This document shows positions 25,171-35,200 of a DNA stretch of 64,000 bases, piece by piece. The stretch's first letter is position 1. Each line of letters starts with the position of its first letter. Under the pieces are notes generated by a model. That model searched no databases and had not been told where the DNA came from. It worked only from the letters and a program-made list of their open reading frames with translations. Position numbers and translations under genes: made by a program. Location of the stretch: assembly GCF_016863615.1 (NCBI RefSeq), contig NZ_BOPF01000029.1, positions 81,638 through 145,637 on the forward strand. The letters run 5' to 3'. Source of the stretch: Virgisporangium aliadipatigenens. Its GTDB lineage: Bacteria; Actinomycetota; Actinomycetes; Mycobacteriales; Micromonosporaceae.

Positions 25171-27420
25171 GTGCCCGTGTCACCGGTCGGCGGTAGGCCG
25201 GCCCGGCTCGCGACGATCCCGGTCGTGCTGTGCGTGGCGCTCTACTGCTGGTACCGCTTCACGTTCTTCTTTCCGTGGGGCGGGTTCGACCCCGGGTTCG
25301 GTCCCGTCGAGCAGGCGTCGGCGGCGGTCGTCATCGCCTCGCTCGGCGCGGTGCAGCTGCTGTTCGCGTTCGGCCGCCCGGCCCGGTCGCGCGCCGGTGC
25401 GCTGCTGGCGGTCCAGGTGCTGCTGGCGTACGCGCCGTATCCGGCGTTCGGGGTCTACTGGGATCCGCCGGCGGCCTTCGTCCTCGCGGCGGTGCTGCTC
25501 ACCTTCGGCGGCCGGCTCGGGTGGGCGTCGGCGGCGCTCGTGGTGCTCGGCGACGCGGCGCTGCGGGTTCCGCTGGAACCGGGTGTCGTCGACGCCGACG
25601 GCGGCATCGTCGCAGTGCGGCTCGCCTACGCCGGCGTCGTCACGGCCGCCAACGGGCTGCTGCTGTTCGGCGTGTGCCGCCTCAGCGCACTGGTGCGCGA
25701 TCTCGACGCCGCACGCGCCGCCGGCGCCTCGTTGGAGGTGGCGCTCGAACGCCTGCGCATAGCCCGCCGCCTGCAGGACGCGGTCGGCGGCCGGTTGGTG
25801 TCCGGCATCGCGGCGCTGCGGCATCCGGACGCCGACAGCGGGCTCGGGGAGCGTTCCCGGGCGGTGGCGGCCGACGCCCGGCAGGCGCTGGCCCAGGTGC
25901 GCGCGGTCGCCGACGACTACCGGGACCGGACGCTCGCCGGCGAGGCGGCCGCCGCCCGGACCGTGCTCGCCGCGGCCGGCGTCGAGGCGAGCGTCGCGGC
26001 CGTGCCGCAGCGGCTGCCCCGGCCGGTCGACGCCCTGCTCGGCGCGATCCTGCGGCGAACGGTCGTCGAGGCACTGCGCGGGACGCCGCCGCGCACCTGC
26101 CGCGTCGAGCTGGACGACTCGGCGCGGATGCGGGTGAGCTTCACCGGCGGTGGGACCCGAATCCCCGTTCCCGGGGAAATGGCCGAAGAGGTCCGCGCGC
26201 TCGGCGGAAGGCTGCGGACCGCGCCCGGCGAGGTCGAGGTGTGGCTACCGGCGCCGGCGCGCCGACCGGCCGGCACCGGGAACCCGCCACCGGCCGCCGC
26301 CGCGCCATGGCTGGCGTGGGGCGTCATGGCCGTGCTCGAGGTCGACCTCCTCATCACGACGATCGCGCGGGTGACCGGCGGATTCGACATGTACGAACCG
26401 ATCTCCACGGCGCGGGTGATCTCCGCCGTCGCGCTGGTCGTGCCGCTGAGCCTGCTGCAGCTGCACCACGTCCGGCCGCGCTCCGGCGCGGCGCCGCCGG
26501 GCTGGCGGTGGACGCTCACCCTGCAGCTGGTGCTCGTCGGCGCGCTCGCGGTCATCGGGGCACCCGTCGTGCCGGCGCCGCAGTACGCGGGTCCGGTGGC
26601 CGGCGTGCTGCTCTTCCACCTCCGGCGGCCGTGGTCGTGGGCCCTCGCCGGGGCGCTGATCGTCGGTTCGACGCTGTTCCACCTACACCGGTACGGGGTC
26701 GACCTCACCGCGGACCCGCCGCACGTGGCGTGGTGGGCGCTCGTCTCCATGTCCTGGACGGTGCTCGCCGCGGCGGCGGTCGCCGCGCTGTGCCGGCTCC
26801 CGATCGCCGCCGAGGAACTGGTGCGGGCCCGCCGCGAGCAGGCCCGGCTGGCGGTGCTGCGGGAACGGCTGCGGATCGCCCGCGACACCCACGACCTGCT
26901 CGGCTTCCAGCTCTCCGCGATCGCGCTCAAGGCCGACCTCGCCGGGCGCGCGGCCGCCGCCGATCCCGCGACGGCGCGCCGGCAGCTGGCCGAGGCCGGC
27001 CGGATCGCCGCGGAGGCGTTGAACTCGCTGCGCTCCGTCACGGCGCGACCGGGCGGGCTGTCGTTCGCCGACGAGGTGGAGAGCGCCCGCGCGATGCTGG
27101 CCGCCGCCGGCACCCGGGTGGAGCTCGAACTGCACGCCGCGCCCGCGCCCTCGGCCGAGTCGCCGCTGGCGATCGTGCTGCGCGAGTCCGTCACGAACGT
27201 CGTCCGCCACTCCCGCGCGACCCGGTGCCAGATCGAGACCCGGCCGGTCGCCGGCGGGATCCGGCTGCGGGTCGCGAACGACGGCGTCCCGGCCGGCACC
27301 CCGACGGCGGCGGCCGGCAACGGGCTGGCCAACCTGCTTGCCCGCACCCGCGACACCGGCGGCACCCTGAACGTCCACCGCGAGGGCGACCGGTTCGTCC
27401 TCGTCGCCGAGATCCGCTAG
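25171..27420 (+). CDS. tandem-fused NarL/DesK-type sensor histidine kinase with degenerate first kinase half
   Basis: The 749-aa protein starts at GTG 25171 just after a GGGGAGGGG ribosome binding site. It has two complete-looking sensor modules in a row. Module 1 (about 1-375) has four to five membrane helices and a HisKA_3-like helix ERLRIARRLQDAVGG in which the phospho-accepting His is Gln202; its ATPase region lacks the N box. Module 2 (about 376-749) has several more membrane helices, then ERLRIARDTHDLLGF with His574, an N box in RESVTNVVRHSRA, and GNGLANLLART. Module 1 is probably a pseudokinase sensor. The gene converges on a NarL-type regulator (8-bp gap). Confidence 0.9.
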   Translation: MPVSPVGGRPARLATIPVVLCVALYCWYRFTFFFPWGGFDPGFGPVEQASAAVVIASLGAVQLLFAFGRPARSRAGALLAVQVLLAYAPYPAFGVYWDPPAAFVLAAVLLTFGGRLGWASAALVVLGDAALRVPLEPGVVDADGGIVAVRLAYAGVVTAANGLLLFGVCRLSALVRDLDAARAAGASLEVALERLRIARRLQDAVGGRLVSGIAALRHPDADSGLGERSRAVAADARQALAQVRAVADDYRDRTLAGEAAAARTVLAAAGVEASVAAVPQRLPRPVDALLGAILRRTVVEALRGTPPRTCRVELDDSARMRVSFTGGGTRIPVPGEMAEEVRALGGRLRTAPGEVEVWLPAPARRPAGTGNPPPAAAAPWLAWGVMAVLEVDLLITTIARVTGGFDMYEPISTARVISAVALVVPLSLLQLHHVRPRSGAAPPGWRWTLTLQLVLVGALAVIGAPVVPAPQYAGPVAGVLLFHLRRPWSWALAGALIVGSTLFHLHRYGVDLTADPPHVAWWALVSMSWTVLAAAAVAALCRLPIAAEELVRARREQARLAVLRERLRIARDTHDLLGFQLSAIALKADLAGRAAAADPATARRQLAEAGRIAAEALNSLRSVTARPGGLSFADEVESARAMLAAAGTRVELELHAAPAPSAESPLAIVLRESVTNVVRHSRATRCQIETRPVAGGIRLRVANDGVPAGTPTAAAGNGLANLLARTRDTGGTLNVHREGDRFVLVAEIR

Positions 27421-27428
27421 GTGTGCGC

Positions 27429-28055
27429 TCAGAGCCAGCCGGCCTCGTGGGCGATCCGGATCGCGTCGACCCGGTTGCGGGCGCCCAGCTTGGTGACCGC
27501 CGAGGCGAGGTAGTTGCGCACCGTGCCCTGCGACAGGCCCAGCCGCGCGGCGACCTCGGCCGGCTCGGCGCCGGTGGCGGTCAGCCGCAGGACGTCGTTC
27601 TCGCGTTCGGTCAGCGGGTTGGCGGCGACGTCCAGCGCCGCGAACGCCAGCTGCGGATCGAGCACCTTGCCACCGGCGGCGATCGTGCGCACCGCGTCGA
27701 TCAGGTCGTCCGGGGCGGCGTCCTTGCCCATGAACCCGGCCACCTTGGCCGACATCGCGCGGCGCAAGGCGCCCGGGCGGGCCACGCCGGTGAGGATCAG
27801 CGTCCGGCACTCCGGCAGCCACTGCTGCAGCTGCACCGCCGCGCTGATCCCGTCGAGCCCGGGCATCTCGATGTCGATCACCGCCACGTCGGGCCGGGCC
27901 CGCAGCGCGGTCGTCACGATCGCGTCGCCGGTCTCGACCGCTCCGACGACCTCGATGTCCTCGGCGAGGCCCAGCACGCTGACCAACGCGTCGCGCAGCA
28001 TGCGCACGTCCTCGGCGAGCAGCACGCGGATCACGCCGGCCCCCCGTACGTCCAT
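27429..28055 (-). CDS. NarL/FixJ-family response regulator
   Basis: The 208-aa protein has a receiver domain (VIRVLLAEDVRMLRDALVSV) with Asp61 in VIDIEMPGLDG as the phosphate acceptor and Lys in GFMGKDA. The C-terminal LuxR-type HTH is LTERENDVLRLTATGAEPAE, then GLSQGTVRNYLASAV. ATG 28055 has a weak ribosome binding site; a GTG at VIRVLL is an alternative. It is the obvious partner of the histidine kinase at 25171, although the two genes are convergent rather than co-directional. The TetR gene lies 47 bp upstream on the same strand. Confidence 0.9.
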   Translation of the reverse strand: MDVRGAGVIRVLLAEDVRMLRDALVSVLGLAEDIEVVGAVETGDAIVTTALRARPDVAVIDIEMPGLDGISAAVQLQQWLPECRTLILTGVARPGALRRAMSAKVAGFMGKDAAPDDLIDAVRTIAAGGKVLDPQLAFAALDVAANPLTERENDVLRLTATGAEPAEVAARLGLSQGTVRNYLASAVTKLGARNRVDAIRIAHEAGWL

Positions 28056-28102
28056 CGGCGGAGCATACGTGCGGGCGCTTTCGCCGCACTGACGCCGGTC
28101 TT

Positions 28103-28759
28103 TCAGGCGTCGCCCGCCCCGGGCTGCCAGCGGGCCATCAGGTCGGCCTGGCGCGCCGGGCGTCCGGGCAGGCGGCACTCGGCCGGGGCGTGCAGCGCCT
28201 GCAGCAGCAGGGCGAGGTAACGCCGACGCAGGGCGGCACCGCCGTCGGCGCCCGGTAACTCGATGAACGCGATCATCTCCAGCAGCAGCGTGACGTCGGC
28301 CTCGGAGACGTCGTCGCGCAGTTCGCCGGAGCGCCGGACCCGCTGGAACAGCGTCTCGCCCAGCTTGGCGGCCCGCTTGGCGAGGGCGGTCAGCTCCTCC
28401 GTCGGCGTGAACGTCCCGGCCAGCCGCTGCGCCAGGGCCTGGCTCTGGCCGTCGACGACGCGTTCCAGGCAGGCGACGTAGGCGTCCCACGGGGTGGCGT
28501 CGGAGGCGAGGGCCGTCTCCAGGTCGGCCACGTAGCGGTTGAGGCCGTCCTCCGCCAGCGCCCGCAGGAGGTGTTCCTTGCTGGGATAGCGGCGGTACAG
28601 CGCGCTGACCCCGACGCCGGCGTGTGCGGCGACGTTCGCGATCGGGGCTTCGGGGTCGGCGAGGAAGACCACCCGCGCGGAGTCGAGGATCCGCCCGTTG
28701 TTGCGCTGCGCCTCCGCCCGCCGGCCGCTCAACGAACTGCGGTGTTCTTCCTCGGCCAT
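28103..28759 (-). CDS. TetR-family transcriptional regulator
   Basis: The 218-aa protein has the TetR helix-turn-helix at about residues 17-65: ILDSARVVFLADPEAPIANV, then HAGVGVSALYRRYPSKEHLL. The C-terminal ligand-binding domain is helical and of the common actinobacterial TetR_C type. It is divergent from the SARP at 28951, so it could repress itself and that regulator, or act with the response regulator gene downstream. The ligand is unknown. Confidence 0.92.
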   Translation of the reverse strand: MAEEEHRSSLSGRRAEAQRNNGRILDSARVVFLADPEAPIANVAAHAGVGVSALYRRYPSKEHLLRALAEDGLNRYVADLETALASDATPWDAYVACLERVVDGQSQALAQRLAGTFTPTEELTALAKRAAKLGETLFQRVRRSGELRDDVSEADVTLLLEMIAFIELPGADGGAALRRRYLALLLQALHAPAECRLPGRPARQADLMARWQPGAGDA

Positions 28760-28950
28760 TGGCTGAGGCTAGCAGCGCGTCCAGCAGGCGACAGTAACAG
28801 CGCGGGGCCCCGCGCCTCTGTTAGCCTTCGCTCCGATCGAAGCAATACGTTCCGTTCCGTTTCACGGCCCCGACGCTTGAGATCGAAGAACGTGAGTTGA
28901 CTGTCACTTCCCGCCGCACGGTGCCGCCGCACCGGCCGACGGCCTCCGTT

Positions 28951-31842
28951 GTGCGTTTCCGCGTGCTGGGAAACCTCGAGGTGCGCCGCGACGGCGCGCT
29001 CGTCGTCATCTCCGCGGCGAAGCTGCGCATCATCCTGGCGACGCTGCTGCTGCGCGCCGGCCAGGTGGTGCCGGTGAGCGTTCTCGTCGACCGGCTGTGG
29101 GACGACGAGCCGCCGGCCGACGCGCGGGCGGCCCTGCAGACCTACGTCGCGCGGCTGCGCCGGCTGCTCGGCCCCGACGCCGCCATCCACACCCGCAGCG
29201 GCGGCTACGTCATCGCGCCGCCGGCGCGCTCCTGCGACCTGCGGGAGTTCGACGGGCTTCTGGACGACGCGCGCGTCGCAATGGAGCGCGGCGACCGCGC
29301 TGCCGCGCTCGAGTCGTTGCGGGCCGCGACGGCGCTGTGGCGCGGCCCGATCCTGTTCGACGTGGACTCGACGGCGATGCACCGCGACGACGTGCCGCCG
29401 GTGCAGGAGCGCTGCCTCGAGGCGGCCACCCGCCGGTTCGCCCTCGAACTGGCGCTCGGGCACCACGGCGCGGTCGTCGAGGAGCTGCGCGCGCTGGCCG
29501 CGGCGTACCCGTTCCAGGAGGGGCTGCGCACCCATCTCATGCGCGCGCTGTACCGCTCGGGCCGGCAGGCGGAGGCTCTGAAGGTCTATCGGGACGTGGC
29601 GGAGCTACTGCGCACCGAGCTGGGCGTGGACCCGGGGCCGGAGCTGCGCGCCGTTCACCACGCGATCCTGCTCGGCGAGACGATGGACGACGACGCCCCG
29701 CCGGCCCCCACAACGGGCGCGCCGGCGGTGTGCCAGCTGCCGCCGGCGATCGGCGACTTCGTGGGCCGGACCGAGGAGGTGGCGGGGATCGCCGGTCTGC
29801 TGGCCGCCGGGGGCGCACCGGCCGCGCTGCCCATCGTGGTGGTGAGCGGGGTGGCCGGCGTGGGCAAGTCCGCGCTCGCCGTGCACGTCGCGCACCGGGT
29901 CCGGGACCGGTTCCCGCACGGCCAGCTCTACGTCAACCTGGGCGGCGGCGGCCCCGCTCCCCGGGACGTCTGCGAGGTTCTCGGCGAACTGCTCTACGCG
30001 CTCGGCCTGCCGCCGGACGCGCAGCCGCACTCGGTGCAGGCGCGGGCGGCCACGTTCCGCGCGCGGGTGGCCGACCGCCGGATCCTGATCGTGCTCGACG
30101 ACGCCGCCGACGCCAAGCAGGTGGCGCCGCTGCTGCCCGGCACGGCCGGCTCCGCCGTGCTGATCACCAGCCGGCGGTCGCTGGACGAGATTCCCGCCGC
30201 CGACCGGCACCGCCTGCAGCCGTTCTCCGTCGCGGAGGGGGTGTCGCTGCTCGACCAGATCCTCGAGCCGCACCGCGTCGCCGGCGAACGCCCGGCCGCC
30301 GAGGACCTGGTGGACCTGTGCGGCCGCCTCCCGCTCGCGCTGCGCATCATCGGCGCGCGGCTGCAGCCCCGGCCCACCCTGCGGCTGCGCGTGCTGGCGG
30401 ACCGGCTGCAGGACGAGCACCGCCGCCTCGACGAACTGGCCGTCGGCGACCTGGCCGTCCGCTCCGAACTGGCGGTCGGCTACGCCGGGCTGGCCGAGCC
30501 CGTCCGGGTGGCGCTGCGCCGCATGGGACTGCTGCCGGCCGAGCCCTTCGCGGCGTGGACGCTCGGCGCCCTGACCGACGGCGGCGACGGCGAACGCGCG
30601 GTCGAGCAGCTGATGGCCGCCGGGCTGCTGGAGCCGGTCGGCCTCGACCCGACCGGCCAGGTGCGTTACCGCCCGCACGACCTCGTGGCGCTCTTCGCCC
30701 GCGAACTGGCCGACGGCGAGGACGGGGCGGTGACCCGGGCCGCGTACCGGCGGCTGCTCGACACGTTCCTGGTCCTGGCGCACAGCGTGCACCAGCGGGT
30801 GGACCGCAAGGACGGGCTGCCGCCGGACCCGCTGCCGGAGGGCGTCGCCGCCGCGGCGGTGGACGTCGCCGGCCTCACCGCCGACCCCGGCGCGTGGCTG
30901 CAGAGCGAGCGCGGCCAGCTGCTGTACGCCATCACGCGGGCGTGCTCGCTGGGCGGCTACGAGAAGGCGGCGCTGCTGGCCGACATGGTGGTTCCGCCGC
31001 TGTCGATGCGCGGCGGGTACGAGCAGATCGTGCGGGCCCGCGCCACCGTCCGGGACGCCGCCCGCGCCGCGGGGGACGAACGGGTGGCCGCCCGGCAGGC
31101 CGGCAGCCGGGCGGATGTCCTGCTGTCCCTGAGCCTCGACGAGGCGGCCGCGGAGTTCGCGAGCGCGGTGCCGGTGTTCCGCCGCCTCGGACTGAGCCAC
31201 GAACTCGTGCACAGCCTCACCGGCCTGGCGTACGCCCGGATGTTCCAGGGGCGGCCGGAGCTGACCCATGCGGCGGAGGCGGCCGACATCGCCTGCGCGA
31301 CCGGCGATCCGGACGACATCGTGCTGGCGTTGCGCACCCACGCCGACATGCTGGTCCTGCAGGAACGGCCGGCCGAGGCGCTGCCGCTGCTGGATCAGGC
31401 GCTGGAGCACACGCAGGCGCTCTGGAACACCGACAGCCACCGCGCCCTGCTGGTGCGCAAGCTGGACTGCGCGATCTCGCTCGGCCGGCTGGACCTCGCC
31501 GACGCGACGTACGAGCAGGCCCGCGCGGTCACCGACGCGGTCAACAACGCGCACGGCATCGGTTGGCTGCTCGTTCACCACAGTCGGCTGCGACGGCTGC
31601 GCGGCGACCTGGACGCCGCCGCGTCCGACGCGCGCGAGGCGCTGCGGCGCATGGTCGAGGCCGGCGATCCGCGCGGGGTGTTCATCGCCAACCTGCGCCT
31701 CGCCGAGGCGTCGCTCGCCGGTGGCGACCCGGACGGCGCGGCGGCGCTGCTGCGCGCGCTGCTGTCCACATCGGACGGTGCGTCGGTGCCGCTGCTCAAG
31801 GCGAAGGCCGAGGCCCTTCTGGCCCAGGCCGCCCCCGCCTGA
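28951..31842 (+). CDS. SARP/AfsR-type regulator: wHTH-BTAD-NB-ARC-TPR
   Basis: The protein is 963 aa from GTG 28951, chosen because VRFRVLGNLEVRRDGALVV is the standard SARP beginning; a TTG at 28897 would add 18 residues. A winged helix (about 1-95) and BTAD (to about 240, ending LLRTELGVDPGPELRAVHHA) precede the NB-ARC ATPase, with P-loop GVAGVGKSALAV near residue 300 and RILIVLDDAADAKQV. The C-terminal third has TPR-like helices. A transcription activator, probably ATP-gated. It is followed after 454 bp by another SARP of the same layout. Confidence 0.92.
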   Translation: MRFRVLGNLEVRRDGALVVISAAKLRIILATLLLRAGQVVPVSVLVDRLWDDEPPADARAALQTYVARLRRLLGPDAAIHTRSGGYVIAPPARSCDLREFDGLLDDARVAMERGDRAAALESLRAATALWRGPILFDVDSTAMHRDDVPPVQERCLEAATRRFALELALGHHGAVVEELRALAAAYPFQEGLRTHLMRALYRSGRQAEALKVYRDVAELLRTELGVDPGPELRAVHHAILLGETMDDDAPPAPTTGAPAVCQLPPAIGDFVGRTEEVAGIAGLLAAGGAPAALPIVVVSGVAGVGKSALAVHVAHRVRDRFPHGQLYVNLGGGGPAPRDVCEVLGELLYALGLPPDAQPHSVQARAATFRARVADRRILIVLDDAADAKQVAPLLPGTAGSAVLITSRRSLDEIPAADRHRLQPFSVAEGVSLLDQILEPHRVAGERPAAEDLVDLCGRLPLALRIIGARLQPRPTLRLRVLADRLQDEHRRLDELAVGDLAVRSELAVGYAGLAEPVRVALRRMGLLPAEPFAAWTLGALTDGGDGERAVEQLMAAGLLEPVGLDPTGQVRYRPHDLVALFARELADGEDGAVTRAAYRRLLDTFLVLAHSVHQRVDRKDGLPPDPLPEGVAAAAVDVAGLTADPGAWLQSERGQLLYAITRACSLGGYEKAALLADMVVPPLSMRGGYEQIVRARATVRDAARAAGDERVAARQAGSRADVLLSLSLDEAAAEFASAVPVFRRLGLSHELVHSLTGLAYARMFQGRPELTHAAEAADIACATGDPDDIVLALRTHADMLVLQERPAEALPLLDQALEHTQALWNTDSHRALLVRKLDCAISLGRLDLADATYEQARAVTDAVNNAHGIGWLLVHHSRLRRLRGDLDAAASDAREALRRMVEAGDPRGVFIANLRLAEASLAGGDPDGAAALLRALLSTSDGASVPLLKAKAEALLAQAAPA

Positions 31843-32296
31843 GCCGCCGAGAATCGATTCTGACTCGGGTCCGTCGTGGGCGCGACCGCTCCTCCCGCGA
31901 GAGACCGCTCGGGCCGGGGCGGCCCTCCCTGCCACGTTCGCGGCCGGCCGAACGCTCCACAGTGGACGCTGCCCTCAGGTCCCGGCCCGCCGCCGCCGGC
32001 GGTGCCGGGCGGGCCGCTTCCGTCGCCGTGCCGGTGGTGGCGTCGAACGCGGCGGGACGCGAGGCTCGGAAGAGTCCGGGCCCGGCAGCGGGGGGAGGCG
32101 CGGCGGGCAGTTCGATGACATGGTGCCTCCGGGCGGTGAGTGAACGACCATCGTTGATGGCTGTCTTCATCGATCCGGCATCACGCGGTGCATCGGCGGC
32201 CGGCCGGATGCGTTGTGCCGGCCGTCGGGCTCACCTATTGTGCGTGCCTGGCACACGACAACGGACAACCCGCAGCCGGCGCAACCGGAGGGCGCA
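31843..32296. other. intergenic, 454 bp, between two SARP genes
   Basis: No credible gene was found: frames here are low-complexity and lack ribosome binding sites. A perfect 12-bp palindrome AGAATCGATTCT (31850-31861) lies 7 bp after the stop of the upstream SARP gene. A GTGCC-T-GGCAC inverted repeat lies shortly before the TTG start of the downstream SARP. Either may be an operator; no intrinsic terminator with a U-tract is obvious. Confidence 0.45.
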
Positions 32297-35200
32297 TTGC
32301 GTTTCCTCATCCTGGGGCCGCTCAAGGTGATCGACGGCGATCGCGCGGTCGTTCTGGGTGGACGCCGCCGGCGCACGGCTCTCGCGGTCCTGCTGGCCAA
32401 CGCCGGTCAGGTGGTGCCGCTGGAGCACCTGATCGACGCGATGTGGGCGGACCCGCCGGCGACCGCCCGACGCCAGATCCAGAACGAGATCTCCGCGCTG
32501 CGGCGCGCACTCGCCGGTGGCACCCCGATCGACGTCGTCGGCCACGGCTACCGGATCGCGCCGGGGCCGGGCGAACTCGACGCCCGGGAGTTCACCGACC
32601 TCGTCGCGAAGGCCCTCGACCTCGCCGGCCGGGACCAACCCGCCGCGGCGGCCGACACGCTGCGTGAGGCGCTGCGGCTGTGGCGCGGCCCCGCCCTCAT
32701 GGACCTGCCCGGCTTCGCCGTCGAGGCGGCCGCGGTACGGCTGGAGGAGCAGCGCCTCGCCGCCCTGGAACAGTGCGTCGACCTCGAACTCGGCCTCGGC
32801 CGGCACGCGGACCTGGTCGGCGAGCTGGCCGAACTGGTCACCGCCCACCCGCTGCGCGAACGCCTGGTCGGACAGCTCATGCGCGCCCTGCACGGCTCGG
32901 GGCGGCAGTCGGAGGCGCTGGAGGCGTACGGGCACCTGCGCGTGCGGCTCGCCGACGAGTTGGGCCTGCAGCCCGGCACCCGGCTGCGGGAGCTGCACGG
33001 CGCGATCCTGCGCAACGACCCGACGGTTCGGCCGCCGGCGCCGGCACCGTCGCGCACCGCGGCCGCGCCCGCACCGGCGCAGCTGCCGGCCGACGTGTCG
33101 GGCTTCACCGGCCGCGCCGAGCACCTGCACCGGCTGGACGCACTGCTGCGCGAGGAGCGGCCGAACGCCGTCGTCATCTCCGCCATCGCCGGCATGGCCG
33201 GGGTCGGCAAGACCACCCTGGCGGTGCACTGGGGCCACCGGGTCCGGGACCGGTTCCCCGACGGGCAGCTCTACCTCGACCTGCGCGGCTTCTCCGGGGA
33301 CGCGCCGGTGCGGCCGGCCGAGGCGTTGACGCACCTGCTGTACTCGCTCGGCGAGCAGCCCGAACAGATCCCGGCCGACGTGCAGACGGCGGCCGGCCGG
33401 TACCGTTCGCTGCTGGCGGACCGGCGGATGCTGGTGGTGCTCGACAACGCCGCCGACGCCGACCAGGTTCGGCCGCTGCTGCCGGGCAGTGCGGGCTGCG
33501 TCGTGCTGATCACCAGCCGGAACAGGTTGCCGGGACTGGTCGCCCGCGACGGCGCCGACCGGCTGCTCCTCGACGTGCTGACTCCCGACGAGGCGTTCGA
33601 CCTGCTCGCCACGCTCCTCGGACCCGAACGGGTGGCGGCCGAGCCGGCGGCGACGGCGGAGCTGGCCCGGGTCTGTTCGTACCTGCCGCTGGCGCTGCGG
33701 GTCGCCACCGCGCACCTGCTCGGCCACCCCTGGCCGGGCATCGCCGACTACGTCGGCGCGCTGCGCGCCGGCGACCGCCTGGCGGAACTGGACGTCGACG
33801 GCGACGAGCGCAGCGGGGTCCGGCGGGCGTTCGAGCTGTCGTACCGGACGCTGGATCCCGACGCCCGCCGGCTCTTCCGGCTGTTCGGGCTGGCGCCCGG
33901 GGCCGACATCACGGTGGCGGCGGCCGCCGCGCTGGGCGGCGCCGGTGCGGCCGACACCAGGCGCCGGCTGGAACGGCTGACCGGCGCCAACCTGCTCGAC
34001 CAGCGGGTCCTCGGCCGGTACACCTGCCACGACCTGCTGCGCGACTACGCCGCCGAACGCGCCCGCGCCGAGGAGCCCGCCGCCGACCGTGCGGCCGCGC
34101 TGGGCCGCCTGTTCGACTGGTACCTGCACGGGGTAGACCGCGCGGCGCGCGTGCTGTACCCGCAGTCGATGCGCCTGCCGGTGCCGGAGCTCGAGGTCGC
34201 CGAGCCGGTGGAGCCGGCCGACGGGACGGCCGCGTCGGCGTGGCTCGATGGGCAGTCGATGCGCCTGCCGGAGCTCGAGGTCGCCGGGCCGGTGGAGCCG
34301 GCCGACGGGACGGCCGCGTCGGCGTGGCTGGACGCCGAGCGCGCCAACCTGGTCGCCGTGATCCGCCACGCCGCCGAGCACGGGCCGCGTTCGCGGGCCT
34401 GGCTGCTGGCCGACACCCTGCGCGGCTACTTCTGGCTGGGCATGCACGTCGTGGACTGGCAGAACGCCGCCCGGACCGCGCTGGCCGCCGCCACGGCCGA
34501 GGGCGACCTGCGGGCCCAGGCGGCGGCGCAGCTCAGCCTCGCCGACTCGCACTTCCGGCAGGGCGAGTTCGCGCCGGCCGTGGAGCGGTACACCGCCTCG
34601 ATGCTGCTGGCGGAACGGACCGGCTGGGCGCAGTGCGAGGCGGCGACCATCGGCAACCTGGGCGTCATCCACCGGGACTCCGGGCAGCTGTGGCAGGCGG
34701 TGGAGTACTTCGACCGGGGGCTCAAGCTCTGCCGCGCGAACGACTGGCGCCACGGCGAGGCCGTCACCCTGGACGCGCTCGCCCGGGCGTACCTGCGGCA
34801 GGGGCTGCTGGAGAAGGCGGGCGAGTGCTGCGCGCGGGCGCTGCGGATCAACCGCGCGATCGGTTCGCGGCTCGGTGAGGCCACGATCCTCGGCGACTGG
34901 GGCGAGGTGCTGCACGCCCAGGGGCGCCTCGACGAGGCGGAACGGCGCCTGCGCGAGTCGCTGCCGCTGTTCCACGAGTTGGGGGACCGCAGCAACGAGG
35001 CGTTCGCGATGCGCGTGCTGGCCGCCGTGCACTGCGACCGCGGTTCCGTCGAGGATGCCCGGGAACTGGGTCTGGCCGCACTGGCCCTCGCCCGGGAGGT
35101 CGGCGAGCGCGGGATCGAGGCCGAGGCGCTGAACACCCTCGGCACGATCGCGCACCGCGGCGGCCGCCACGAGGACGCGGTCGGCCACCACGAGGCGGCA

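Noticed and set aside
31796..32170. 124-codon minus-strand frame in the gap between two SARP genes
   Set aside because: Low-complexity Arg/Pro/Ala content, no ribosome binding site, partly overlapping the upstream gene end.
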